Below, in pieces: positions 13,210-21,077 of a stretch of DNA of 21,077 nt. Position numbers and translations under genes: made by a program. The number at the start of each line of letters is the position of its first letter. Position 1 is the stretch's first letter. This stretch comes from Sutterellaceae bacterium (GTDB lineage: Bacteria; Pseudomonadota; Gammaproteobacteria; Burkholderiales; Burkholderiaceae_F): NCBI GenBank assembly GCA_030531135.1, contig JAUNOJ010000003.1, forward strand, positions 1 through 21,077, read 5' to 3'. The notes below the pieces were generated by a model. That model saw nothing but the letters and a program-made list of their open reading frames with translations. It was not told the DNA's origin and did no database searches.

Positions 13210-16200
13210 TTATTTGGTTTGATTGTCCGTATCGGGTTTGGTTTGGTCGATATCCATCACCGTTTCTTTCGTCTGTACGGTTTTGTTTTTTCTCACAAAC
13301 CAGGTGAAGAACACCGGTACGAAGATCGTGGCAATAAAGGTTGCCGCAATCATGCCGCCGAAAACGCCCGTACCCATGGAGTGGCGAGCCGAAGCACCGG
13401 CGCCCGTGGCAAATACCAAGGGCACCACGCCCAAGACGAAAGCCAAGGACGTCATCAAAATCGGACGCAGTCGCAGGTGAGCCGCTTCGATAGCGGCATC
13501 AAAGGCGTTCATGCCTTCGTGCATCTTCTGCGAAGCAAATTCCACGATCAAAATGGCGTTTTTAGCCGTCAAACCGATCAAGACCAACAAGCCGATCTGG
13601 AAATAGATGTCGTTGGCGGCGCTGCGCATCCACAACGACACCAAGGCCCCCAACACGGCAAAGGGAATGGCAAGCACCACGGCAATGGGCAAAGACCAAC
13701 GTTCGTACAAAGCGGCCAAAATCAAGAAGACGATCACCAGACCGAAGATAAAGGCCGTGGACGACGACGCCCCGATGCGCTTTTCGTGCCAAGCCTGCCC
13801 CGTCCATTCAATGCCGTAGCCGTCGGGTAAAACTTCGGCCGCGACTTCTTCGACCACGCGGATGGCTTCGCCCGAGCTCACGCCTTCAACGGCAGAGCCC
13901 ATGAATTGCGAGGCCAAGTAACCGTTCATACGCGCCAAAGAGTCCGCACCCGACGTGCGCTCCACCGTGATTAAAGAGCCCAAGGGAACCATTTCGCCCG
14001 TAGTGCTCGAGCGCACCCAGATGCGTCCGTAGTCTTCGGGGGTGGAACGGTCGATGCCGTTGGCCTGCATGATGACGCGATAGATACGGCCGTTGCGCGT
14101 AAAGTCGTTGATGTAAGAGCCCGCAAAGTAGTCCGAGAGCGAATCGTAAACGTCGGCGGACTCAACCCCCAAGCGCATGGCTTTTTCTTCATCCAAATGC
14201 ACGCGAAGAATCGGCGTCTCGGCACGCATGAAGGAGCGAAGGCTCGTCAATTCCGGTCGTTGCCCCAAGGCCTGCATAAAGTCGTTGGTGACTTGTTGCA
14301 AAAGTTGCGCATCGTCGTTGCCGCGCGACTGGATGAAGCCCGAGAAACCGTTGGACGAACCCAAACCGCGAATGGCGGCGGGCAACGAGGCCACGGAAAT
14401 CGAGTCGGTCGAACGAGAAGCAATCGCCTGTAGCTTATTACGCAATTCGAAAGCCGTTTCCGTACGTTCTTCCCAGGGCTTTAAGCGAATCACGTAGGTC
14501 GCGGTATTGGGACGAATATCGCTGCCTTGGGTATCGAAACCCGTCATCACCAAAATGGAACTGACGGCAGGCAACTCGCGAGTGATGTCTTGGCGCACCT
14601 TTTCGGATTCTTTTTCCGTACGGGCAAAAGCAGAGCCTTCGGGCAGCGTCATGCTCATGCGCAAAATGCCCTGGTCTTCCGTCGGAACGAAGGCCGTGGG
14701 CGTGTGTACGATGATCTGCCAGCAGGCTACGGTGACGCCGATTAAAATCAAGGCAGAAATGTATCTGAAGCGCAAAGCGAGCTTGACGATCTGAAGATAG
14801 CCGAAGGTAAATTTCGACAACCCCGTATTGAACCAATGAAAGAATCGATTAGTCGAGGGCTTTTCGTTTTTCAGCAACACGGCGCACAGTGCCGGCGTCA
14901 AGGTCAGTGCCACAAAACCGGACAAAGCCACGGACACGGCCACCGTTACGGCAAACTGTCGATAAAGTTCGCCCGCCATGCCGCCCAAAAAGGCCACGGG
15001 CACAAACACGGCCGAGAGCACCAAAACGATGGCCACCAAGGCGCCCGCCACTTCCTTCATGGCTTTGTGCGCGGCCTCGACAGCCGAGAGCTTTTCATAG
15101 CGCATCAAACGCTCGACGTTTTCCAACACCACGATGGCGTCGTCGACCACGATACCGATGGCAAGCGTCATGGCAAAAAGCGTCAAGGTGTTTAACGAAA
15201 AGCCGAAAGCCCAGAGGCCTGCCATCGTGCCGATCAAAGACACGGGCACGGCCAACATCGGAATAATCGTGGTGCGCCAGTTTTGCAAAAAGAGGAAGAC
15301 GACGATCAAAACCAAAATGCCGGCTTCAAGCAACGTCTTTAACACTTCGTGCAAAGAGGCTTCCACAAAGACGGTCGTATCGTCGGTGATTTCGTGAGCG
15401 ACTTTGCCTTCGGGATAAAGTTTTTCCAAGCGAGCGAGCTCGTTTTTGACATTTTCGGCAGCGGCCATCGCGTTGGCGCCCGTTTGCAGATAGACGCCGA
15501 CGGTCACGGACGGTTTGCCGTTAAAGATGTTGACGAACTGATAGCTGCGCTTGCCGATGGAAGTGTCTGCTACGTCGCGAATACGCACGATGGAGCCGTC
15601 GTCGCCCGCTTTCAAAATGATGTTGCCGAATTCTTCGGGCGTCAAAAGCTGGGACTGCGCTTTGGAAGTGTAGTAAAGCTGCTGGTCTGCGGGCGACGGA
15701 GAGGCCCCCACCTGACCCACGCCGCGCTCGGCGTTTTTGTCATCCACGGCGGCTTCGATATCTTTGGGCATGATGCCCATCTTGGCCATGCGTTGCGGAT
15801 CCATCCAGATGCGCATGGCGCTTTGCGTGTTACCGAAGACGCTCACGTCGCCGATGCCGGGCAGGCGCTTTAAATAGTCGATGACGTTTAAAAGCGCATA
15901 GTCGGCCAACTCGGTGGGCGAGAGCGACCCGTCGGGCGAGGTGTAGGCAATCATCATCAAGACTTCTTCGGAGCGCTTTCTGACGTTCACACCGTTTTGT
16001 CGCACCTGTTCGGGCAGGCTGCGCTCGGCCGTACGTACGCGGTTGTTGATTTCAAGCATCGCGTAGTTGGGGTCGGTGCCCACGTCAAACGTACATTGAA
16101 TGCGCACGTCGCCGTTGGCGCGAATGGAAGTCGTGTAATAAAGAAGACCTTCGATACCCGAGAGCTGATCTTCAATGGGAGCGGCCACGGTACGCGCCAA

Positions 16201-16371
16201 CGTTTGCGCGTTGGCACCTTCATACTGGGTGCTGATCGTTACCGTCGGCGGCGTGATATTGGGGTATTGCGACATGGGCAAAACGCGCATGGCGACAAAA
16301 CCGGCCAAAACGATCAAAATCGACAGAACCGTTGCAAAAATCGGGCGTCGAATGCAAAAACTGCTGAGCAT
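13210..16371 (-). CDS. RND multidrug efflux pump, inner-membrane transporter (HAE-1 / AcrB type)
   Basis: A 1053-residue inner-membrane trimer-forming exporter driven by the proton gradient. It shows the normal AcrB layout: N-terminal helix (IFATVLSILIVLAGFVA), first periplasmic domain, helices 2-6, a second periplasmic domain, then C-terminal helices. The proton-relay aspartates sit in GIVVDDAIVVLENVER (helix 4, near residue 410) and the partner lysine in IGLTAKNAILIVEF (helix 10, near residue 940). Length and motifs indicate an intact hydrophobic/amphiphilic efflux pump, not a metal exporter. It lies 21 bases after the adaptor gene; the ribosome site is weak (GGA). No outer-membrane factor gene follows, so a TolC-like channel from elsewhere is presumably recruited. 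Substrates cannot be told from sequence. A strong terminator closes the operon. Confidence 0.95.
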   Translation of the reverse strand: MLSSFCIRRPIFATVLSILIVLAGFVAMRVLPMSQYPNITPPTVTISTQYEGANAQTLARTVAAPIEDQLSGIEGLLYYTTSIRANGDVRIQCTFDVGTDPNYAMLEINNRVRTAERSLPEQVRQNGVNVRKRSEEVLMMIAYTSPDGSLSPTELADYALLNVIDYLKRLPGIGDVSVFGNTQSAMRIWMDPQRMAKMGIMPKDIEAAVDDKNAERGVGQVGASPSPADQQLYYTSKAQSQLLTPEEFGNIILKAGDDGSIVRIRDVADTSIGKRSYQFVNIFNGKPSVTVGVYLQTGANAMAAAENVKNELARLEKLYPEGKVAHEITDDTTVFVEASLHEVLKTLLEAGILVLIVVFLFLQNWRTTIIPMLAVPVSLIGTMAGLWAFGFSLNTLTLFAMTLAIGIVVDDAIVVLENVERLMRYEKLSAVEAAHKAMKEVAGALVAIVLVLSAVFVPVAFLGGMAGELYRQFAVTVAVSVALSGFVALTLTPALCAVLLKNEKPSTNRFFHWFNTGLSKFTFGYLQIVKLALRFRYISALILIGVTVACWQIIVHTPTAFVPTEDQGILRMSMTLPEGSAFARTEKESEKVRQDITRELPAVSSILVMTGFDTQGSDIRPNTATYVIRLKPWEERTETAFELRNKLQAIASRSTDSISVASLPAAIRGLGSSNGFSGFIQSRGNDDAQLLQQVTNDFMQALGQRPELTSLRSFMRAETPILRVHLDEEKAMRLGVESADVYDSLSDYFAGSYINDFTRNGRIYRVIMQANGIDRSTPEDYGRIWVRSSTTGEMVPLGSLITVERTSGADSLARMNGYLASQFMGSAVEGVSSGEAIRVVEEVAAEVLPDGYGIEWTGQAWHEKRIGASSSTAFIFGLVIVFLILAALYERWSLPIAVVLAIPFAVLGALVSLWMRSAANDIYFQIGLLVLIGLTAKNAILIVEFASQKMHEGMNAFDAAIEAAHLRLRPILMTSLAFVLGVVPLVFATGAGASARHSMGTGVFGGMIAATFIATIFVPVFFTWFVRKNKTVQTKETVMDIDQTKPDTDNQTK

Positions 16372-16392
16372 GATGAGTGTCCGATTCGTGGG

Positions 16393-17520
16393 TTAAGGGG
16401 TCGATTGAGCGGTTGCGGCGTCCTTTAAGACGACTTTGATTCCCGGGCGCAGACGCTGAATGTTGTCGACAATGACCTTGTCGCCGGCATTGAGCCCCTT
16501 TAAGACGATCCAGTCGCTGTCAGCCCAATTTCCCACGACGATGGGCTTGGCAACAGCTTTGCCGTCTTGGGCGACATAAACCTCGTAGGTGCCGTCGGGC
16601 AACTGATAGACGGCGTGTTGCGGCACGCGCGAGACATTTTTCAAGGTTTGGGTTTGCAACTGTACGTGAACGAGTTGCCCCGGCAAAACACCGGCTTCCC
16701 CAGCGTTGATTTTGGCTCGCATCATGCGCGTGGCCGTGGTCGTATCCATCTGGGTGGCAACGTAGTCAAGCGCAGCGTCGTACATCTGTCCGTCGGCCAT
16801 GCGCAAACGCACCTTGTTGGTCAATTCGATCTTGGCACCTGCCAAATCGCGCTCGGACACCGTAAAGCGAATGCGCAGGTTGTCCGGTTGCGTGATACGC
16901 GCCAGCAGTGTTGAAGTTTCGCTCACGAGTGCCCCGACATTGACTTCGGATGCGCCGACCAAACCGTCGCTTGTGGCTTTGACGTGCGTGCGATCCAAGT
17001 CGATGCGGGCATTGGCTTCGTTGGCTTTGGCAGAGGCCAAAAGCGCTTTGCGAATGTCAACCTGACTTTGGGCGTCGTCGCGCTCTTTGCGGCTGACTGC
17101 CTTGGCTTCATAAAGCTTTTGGTAGCGGGCCGCTTCGCGAATGTCTTGCTTAAGTTGCGCTTGAACCTGACGGCGATCGGCGATCATGGCATCCAGAGCC
17201 GCTTTGTAGGGCGCAGGATCGATCTCAAAAAGGGTATCGCCTTTTTTGACGCGATCGCCTTCTTTATAAGCAATTTTTTGCAAAAGCCCCGAAACCTGAG
17301 CTCTGACTTCGGCTTCCGCCGTACCTTCGGTTACGCCCAAAGCCTCGATCCAACGGTATTCGTCTTTGGGTTCGATCGTGACGGTTTGTACCGTCAACGG
17401 CGGACGTTCGACGGCGACCGTCGCCTGCTTTTGGCAACCGGAAAGGACGCCTGCCAACATCAGTGTGCATACGGCCGCATAAAGAATGCCGGAACGAGGC
17501 AATAAACAATTTTTGGACAT
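16393..17520 (-). CDS. RND efflux periplasmic adaptor lipoprotein (AcrA/MexA type)
   Basis: A 375-residue membrane-fusion protein. It has a lipoprotein signal peptide with lipobox VLSGC and acylated C29, so it is anchored by lipid and depends on the Lol pathway to stay or move. The two halves of the lipoyl domain flank an alpha-hairpin (about 100-170: IADRRQVQAQLKQDIREAAR..., RKERDDAQSQVDIRKALL). The beta-barrel and membrane-proximal domains follow (GALVSETSTLLARITQPD, VLPGQLVHVQL, GDKVIVDNIQRLRPG). It links the pump to an outer-membrane channel. The ATG at 17520 has no good ribosome site. A TATAAT at 17578-17573 on the minus strand is the best promoter element. No local regulator gene is seen. 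Confidence 0.93.
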   Translation of the reverse strand: MSKNCLLPRSGILYAAVCTLMLAGVLSGCQKQATVAVERPPLTVQTVTIEPKDEYRWIEALGVTEGTAEAEVRAQVSGLLQKIAYKEGDRVKKGDTLFEIDPAPYKAALDAMIADRRQVQAQLKQDIREAARYQKLYEAKAVSRKERDDAQSQVDIRKALLASAKANEANARIDLDRTHVKATSDGLVGASEVNVGALVSETSTLLARITQPDNLRIRFTVSERDLAGAKIELTNKVRLRMADGQMYDAALDYVATQMDTTTATRMMRAKINAGEAGVLPGQLVHVQLQTQTLKNVSRVPQHAVYQLPDGTYEVYVAQDGKAVAKPIVVGNWADSDWIVLKGLNAGDKVIVDNIQRLRPGIKVVLKDAATAQSTP

Positions 17521-17572
17521 AACTTGGGTTTCGCAAATACAAAAACGGTTACGGACGAAAGGAATTTTTCGG

Positions 17573-17578
17573 ATTATA
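17573..17578 (-). promoter_or_regulatory. Putative -10 of the efflux operon
   Basis: A perfect TATAAT on the minus strand, about 53 bases upstream of the adaptor ATG. No consensus -35 lies 16-18 bases upstream, so an activator or a weak promoter is likely. A further inverted repeat, ACGTT-ggct-AACGT (minus strand, 17626-17613), lies upstream and might be an operator. Confidence 0.4.
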
Positions 17579-17654
17579 TGGACTCGTCTACTTGCGCGCT
17601 TTGGGAGAAAACGTTAGCCAACGTCAAAAAAATCCACAAATTCGTTTCAAAATT

Positions 17655-17684
17655 TAACAAAAATATCGAAATCAGATAATTTCG
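17655..17684 (-). terminator. Weak terminator overlapping the aminopeptidase stop codon
   Basis: CGAAAT (17667-17672) pairs with ATTTCG (17679-17684) around a six-base loop. On the minus strand the stem is followed by ATATTTTTG. The stem overlaps the last codons of the aminopeptidase gene and is short. Confidence 0.4.
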
Positions 17685-19486
17685 GTCGCACGTACAAGCC
17701 AAGCCTGCGCTTTCGGACTTAAAAGTTCGAAAAGACTTTCGCGCACGCGACGGTGATAGTCGTTGACCCACCAAATTTCAAAAGGCGTCATCATCGATGT
17801 GTCGATCAAACGCGTATCGATCGGGCAAAGACTTAACGTTTCAAACGTCAGCATCGGTTGCATTTGCCCGTCTTCGGCCTCAAGCGCCACGGGCGTGACC
17901 AGATTCTCGGTACGAATGCCCCAAAGGCCTGTTCGATAAAGACCGGGTTCGTTGGAAAGCACCAAACCTTCGACGACGCGCGTTTCGTTCACGGTCGGAC
18001 AGCGCGGCGAAATATGCACCGGTCCTTCGTGCACCGAAAGTGCAAAGCCGACGCCGTGTCCGGTTCCGTGACCGTAGTCGGCGCCGATTTCCCAAATGGG
18101 CGCTCGGGCAAAGGTATCCAATTGCGCGGCAAATGTTCCTTTGGGAAAGCGTGCCGTTGCCAGAGCAATGTGACCGCGCAACACGGCGGTGAAGTCTCGC
18201 TTGAGCGCTTTGTCGCTCGGTCCCACGGCAACCGTTCGCGTAATGTCGGTGGTGCCGCCCGTGTACTGGCCGCCCGAGTCGATGAGCAAAACACAAGCGT
18301 CGTTGACAACGGACGAATCCGTTTCGGACGGACTGTAGTGGGGCAGCGCCGCATTGGCGCCTGCTGCCGAAATCGTCGTAAAGCTCAAATCCAAAAAGCC
18401 CGGCAACCGACTTCTTAAGGTGTTGAGCTTTTGGGCCACATCGTTTTCGGTGAGCGTGACGCCTTCGGCCAAAGAGTTTTCCAGCCAGGCAAAAAGTTCG
18501 CACAAGGCCGCGCCGTCATGGCGCATGGTTTGGCGCAACAAGTCAAGCTCTTGGGGGGTCTTGCGGCTTTTTAACAATTGCACCGGATTGTTTTTGCGCA
18601 CGATTTCGATGCGCTCGTCGGCCAAAAGCTTCAAGTAAAGCGCCTGGGTGGTGCTGGCCGCATCGACCAAAACCGTGTGGCCCGGCAGCCTGGATAGCAA
18701 ATCGGCGCCGCTGCGCTTGATGTCGACGACTTTAAAGCCGTCGGCTTTAAGACTTTCCAACACGGCGGGATCGGCAAATTTTTTGGGATCGATATAAAGA
18801 ATGCCGCCTTGGTGACAGATCAAAGCGTAAGCCGTGAAAACCGGGGTGCAGGCCACGTCGCTGCCGCGCAAATTGGTGATCCAGGCCACATCGTCCAAGG
18901 CGGTCAGTAAAAGCGCCTGCGCGTCGGCCTCGGTTAAAGCGCGGGAAACGGCTGCCAATTTTTCTTTACGCGTGCTCTGTCCGTAGTCAAAAGCAAAGAC
19001 GGGTGCCGAATTGGCTTCGGGGCGTTCGGTCCAAATCGTCGACATCAAGGTGTCGTTGGCTAAAAGCGCAATGTCGCCGGCGGCAAGCTGCGTTTCCACC
19101 TCGGCATAGCGTTGCACCGAAATCGTTCTCGGATCAATGCCCACGGTAGCGCCGGCAGGCAAATGTTTGACGAGCCATTCGGTAATGCGAGGCGTTTCGA
19201 TGGCGCCCTGGCGCATCAACTCGATTCCAGTGCCTTCAAGCTGCTGAAGGGCCTGTTCCCAGTAGCGGGAGTCCGTCCACAAAAGCGCTTTTTGCGCGCA
19301 AATGACCAAGGTGCCGGCCGAGCCGGTAAAGCCCGACAAATATTTTCTGAAAGCCCAATCTTCGGGCAAGTATTCGCAAAGGTGCGGATCGCCCGTTAAC
19401 ACGACCCATGCATCGATTCGGCGCTTTTTCATATATTCGCGCATACGGTGCAAACGATCGATTACTTGGAGACGATTTTGAGCCAT
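17672..19486 (-). CDS. Aminopeptidase P family (Xaa-Pro aminopeptidase), M24B
   Basis: A 604-residue three-domain aminopeptidase P that releases N-terminal residues before proline. Two creatinase-like N-terminal domains are followed by the pita-bread M24 catalytic domain. Metal ligands visible in the catalytic domain are two aspartates in LLIDSGGQYTGGTTDITRTV, the histidine in GHGTGHGVGF, and glutamates in LSNEPGLYR and IRTENLV. The length fits the long (cytosolic XPNPEP-like) form rather than the about 440-residue E. coli PepP. No signal peptide is present, so it is cytoplasmic. The ATG at 19486 opens MAQNRLQVIDRLHRMREYMK, which matches the family; a frame to 19669 would invade the lipoprotein gene and is rejected. 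The ribosome site is weak, and an 11-base inverted repeat precedes it. Confidence 0.94.
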   Translation of the reverse strand: MAQNRLQVIDRLHRMREYMKKRRIDAWVVLTGDPHLCEYLPEDWAFRKYLSGFTGSAGTLVICAQKALLWTDSRYWEQALQQLEGTGIELMRQGAIETPRITEWLVKHLPAGATVGIDPRTISVQRYAEVETQLAAGDIALLANDTLMSTIWTERPEANSAPVFAFDYGQSTRKEKLAAVSRALTEADAQALLLTALDDVAWITNLRGSDVACTPVFTAYALICHQGGILYIDPKKFADPAVLESLKADGFKVVDIKRSGADLLSRLPGHTVLVDAASTTQALYLKLLADERIEIVRKNNPVQLLKSRKTPQELDLLRQTMRHDGAALCELFAWLENSLAEGVTLTENDVAQKLNTLRSRLPGFLDLSFTTISAAGANAALPHYSPSETDSSVVNDACVLLIDSGGQYTGGTTDITRTVAVGPSDKALKRDFTAVLRGHIALATARFPKGTFAAQLDTFARAPIWEIGADYGHGTGHGVGFALSVHEGPVHISPRCPTVNETRVVEGLVLSNEPGLYRTGLWGIRTENLVTPVALEAEDGQMQPMLTFETLSLCPIDTRLIDTSMMTPFEIWWVNDYHRRVRESLFELLSPKAQAWLVRATEII

Positions 19487-19496
19487 GATTTTCTGA

Positions 19497-19561
19497 TTTC
19501 GAAAAGTACAAACCTCATGGATTGTAGGCATAAGCCGACTGATTTGGGGGACTTTTCGAAA
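19497..19561 (-). repeat. 11-base perfect inverted repeat upstream of aminopeptidase gene
   Basis: TTTCGAAAAGT (19497-19507) and ACTTTTCGAAA (19551-19561) are exact inverted copies 43 bases apart. Between them lies TACAAT (19526-19521 on the minus strand), a possible -10. The repeat could be two half-operators around the promoter, or a long RNA stem ending ten bases before the ATG. Confidence 0.5.
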
Positions 19562-19583
19562 AAAGAGACAAATTAGGCAAGAC

Positions 19584-19967
19584 TTAGAAAAGCTTGATGA
19601 CGGTAATGCGCAAAGGCATGGAAATCGTGCCGTCGGCTTCTTGGCTGTCCTTGCCGATATCCAAGGCAATCATGCGCCAACCGGCGTCTTTCATTTCGGC
19701 CAGCGTGGCTTCGACCCCCGATTCTGCACAGATGAAGACGATGTCGTTTAAGGGGCGTTTGGTCGAAAGCGGCTCTTTGGCCGTGCAAGACCACTGCTCG
19801 CGGTCTTTGGCTTCAAATAAGGGGGCCACGACACGCGCAATTTGTTGTTGATCGATGGTTTCGCCTTCGATGCTGCCTTTGTCTTGCGTAGCGCACCCCG
19901 AGAGCACTGCCAAAGCGGCGGCGCCGACAAGCGTACGACGAAAAGAAGTCAAAAACGAGGCGGTCAT
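19584..19967 (-). CDS. Small predicted lipoprotein, function unknown
   Basis: A 127-residue protein with an N-terminal lipoprotein signal: positive RR at 10-11, hydrophobic core, lipobox VLSGC with acylated C25. The mature protein is about 103 residues. It starts ATQDKGSIEG and contains two cysteines (in QWSCTAKE and FICAESG) that might form a disulphide in the periplasm. The C-terminal segment ADGTISMPLRITVIKLF is strand-like. I do not recognise a named family. The ATG at 19967 is preferred because it gives a normal signal peptide; an earlier TTG at 19988 is possible. No good ribosome site is visible. It lies between the helicase terminator and the aminopeptidase gene, possibly cotranscribed with the latter (97-base gap). 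Sorting by the +2 alanine would predict outer-membrane localisation via Lol. Confidence 0.8.
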   Translation of the reverse strand: MTASFLTSFRRTLVGAAALAVLSGCATQDKGSIEGETIDQQQIARVVAPLFEAKDREQWSCTAKEPLSTKRPLNDIVFICAESGVEATLAEMKDAGWRMIALDIGKDSQEADGTISMPLRITVIKLF

Positions 19968-20012
19968 GGATCGACAAACGAAAGACAATGAAAAGACGAA
20001 GCCCTAAGTGTA

Positions 20013-20061
20013 GCAAAAGCGCTTTGCGCATAACGATCGAAAATCGGGCACAAAGCGCTTT
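20013..20061 (-). terminator. Terminator of the helicase gene
   Basis: AAAGCGCTTTG (20016-20026) pairs perfectly with CAAAGCGCTTT (20051-20061). On the minus strand the stem runs into TTTT and then GCTA. Each arm is itself a palindrome (AAAGCGCTTT). It lies 13 bases past the helicase stop codon. Confidence 0.75.
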
Positions 20062-20073
20062 CTCACGCAACGG

Positions 20074-21077
20074 TTAGCGACGGCGGTAACGCAGCACCAT
20101 GCCCGGAGGCAGGTTGGAGCTCACCGACTCGAAGCGATCGTCGCGCATGTCTTGGCGGGCATCTGCGCGACGCGTCACGGTCGACTTGATGTTGCCTTCA
20201 TTGCGACGGACTCCGAAGCCGTTGCCGCGCGATCTTCCGGAATTCGTTTTGGCATCCTGACGTTTCCAGGCCGATTCGTTGCGCTTGCCGCGGCTTGTGT
20301 TGCCGGGCATGGACTGCGGAAGATAGATCGCTTGATTTTGCGGCGCAAAGGGGTCGACGGGCGCGTAGCTTGCAGCACGCGGACGCGCCGAGCGGCGAGA
20401 GTCGTCGCGTTTGGCGTCGCCCAAATGACGCGTGTCGCGATGGCGCCCCAAACTCTTGGGAGCGTCGAAACGATCCTGAGAGCTGTCTTTACGCCCATCC
20501 TTTTGGCGTGACGGCTTTTTGGGCGCATCGTGCTTGACGGTCTGAGCCACTTTGGCAATGACTTCGGGCGCTTTGCGGCGAATCTTCTTTTCGAAGCGAT
20601 CGGCCGGATTGTCCGAGACTTTGGCCTTTTTGTTTTCTTCTTTCACGAGCGTTTCGACTTCGGCGGCAACCGCATTTTTCTTGACGCTCTTTTTGGCTTT
20701 GTCCGCGCCTTGGCGACGGGACTGACGCAAGCGTTCGCGCTCTTGCGCGCGGGCCTTGTCGCGCTCGGCTTCGTCGCGAGCGATATCTTCGGGGACTTCG
20801 CCGTCGTAGCCTTGCGCAGTGACGAGCTCGATTTTGCGCTTTAAGAGCTTTTCAATGGCTTGAAGCAACTCGACTTCGTCGGGGCTGACCAAACTCACGG
20901 CGTGGCCTTCCACGCCGGCGCGTCCCGTACGTCCGATGCGATGCACGTAGTCTTCGGCGACATTGGGAAGCTCGAAATTGACCACATGCGGCAGTCCTTC
21001 GATATCGAGACCGCGCGCGGCGATGTCGGTTGCCACCAAAACGCGAATGGAACGGTTTTTAAAGCCCGACAAAGCCT
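20074..21077 (-). CDS. rhlE: DEAD-box RNA helicase, RhlE type (C-terminal part, runs off window)
   Basis: The last 333 residues of an ATP-dependent RNA helicase; the N-terminal core with the DEAD box lies beyond the right edge. Helicase motif V ([14 protein letters not shown]) and motif VI ([10 protein letters not shown]) are intact, followed by [14 protein letters not shown], which closes the second RecA-like domain. After about residue 90 of the visible part comes a long lysine/arginine/glutamate/aspartate-rich tail of roughly 240 residues with no fold. It ends in an arginine-rich sequence (GMVLRYRRR). Such basic tails give RNA binding in RhlE/DeaD-type proteins involved in ribosome assembly or mRNA decay, often important in the cold. 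RhlE is the most likely subgroup, by motif wording; SrmB or DbpA cannot be excluded. A terminator follows the stop codon. Confidence 0.9.
   Translation of the reverse strand, partial: ALSGFKNRSIRVLVATDIAARGLDIEGLPHVVNFELPNVAEDYVHRIGRTGRAGVEGHAVSLVSPDEVELLQAIEKLLKRKIELVTAQGYDGEVPEDIARDEAERDKARAQERERLRQSRRQGADKAKKSVKKNAVAAEVETLVKEENKKAKVSDNPADRFEKKIRRKAPEVIAKVAQTVKHDAPKKPSRQKDGRKDSSQDRFDAPKSLGRHRDTRHLGDAKRDDSRRSARPRAASYAPVDPFAPQNQAIYLPQSMPGNTSRGKRNESAWKRQDAKTNSGRSRGNGFGVRRNEGNIKSTVTRRADARQDMRDDRFESVSSNLPPGMVLRYRRR

Noticed and set aside
1..21077. CRISPR array, transposon, prophage or defence island
   Set aside because: No regularly spaced repeats, transposase, integrase or nuclease-helicase clusters are visible. 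Every gene apart from a few small unknowns is a housekeeping or common accessory gene.

Overview
The window reads as ordinary chromosome from a Gram-negative beta-proteobacterium. The best guess is a gut-associated Burkholderiales of the Sutterella/Parasutterella type. Evidence: Lol lipoprotein-sorting genes, an RND pump with its lipoprotein adaptor, IspH of proteobacterial type, a two-gene rpmB-rpmG operon, and an exported FAD 'fumarate reductase-like' flavoprotein of the kind expanded in anaerobic Sutterellaceae. The genus is an inference from gene content only. No rRNA, tRNA, insertion sequence, phage gene, CRISPR array or toxin/defence system is visible. Apart from the edge element, all genes are on the minus strand except rpmB-rpmG.

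Layout by coordinate. At 1-116 lies the 3' end of a plus-strand element rich in hairpins, probably a structured RNA, ending in an intrinsic terminator. At 351-1247 is a tandem-domain universal stress protein. At 1586-3544 is a two-gene unit: a two-ACT-domain protein (GcvR-like) followed by a UPF0210/DUF711 protein. At 3704-8551 is a tightly packed minus-strand train transcribed in the order ispH, an MGMT-family protein, ybaK, lolC, lolD, tatD-like, with overlaps or gaps of at most 17 bases between its genes. A 414-base divergent region follows, with a near-consensus sigma70 promoter driving rpmB-rpmG (8966-9383). Two back-to-back terminators separate rpmG from a periplasmic flavoprotein reductase (9574-11112). 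Then come a small uncharacterised protein (11291-11674), a single-domain universal stress protein (11814-12248), tcdA (12370-13146), an RND pump and adaptor (13210-17520), an aminopeptidase P (17672-19486), a small lipoprotein (19584-19967), and the 3' part of a RhlE-type DEAD-box helicase running off the right edge.

How the genes work together. LolC and LolD form the inner-membrane machine that releases lipoproteins towards the outer membrane, and two predicted lipoproteins (the pump adaptor and the 127-residue protein) are encoded nearby. IspH supplies isoprenoid precursors. YbaK, TcdA, L28, L33 and the helicase serve translation and RNA metabolism. The efflux pair lacks its own outer-membrane channel gene and regulator here.

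No clearly new multi-gene system was found. The points most worth a second look are the exported flavoprotein, which lacks the residues that define fumarate reductase; the structured RNA at the left edge; the layered hairpins upstream of rpmB; the ACT/DUF711 pair of unknown function; and several perfect inverted repeats in leaders (usp, aminopeptidase, tcdA).
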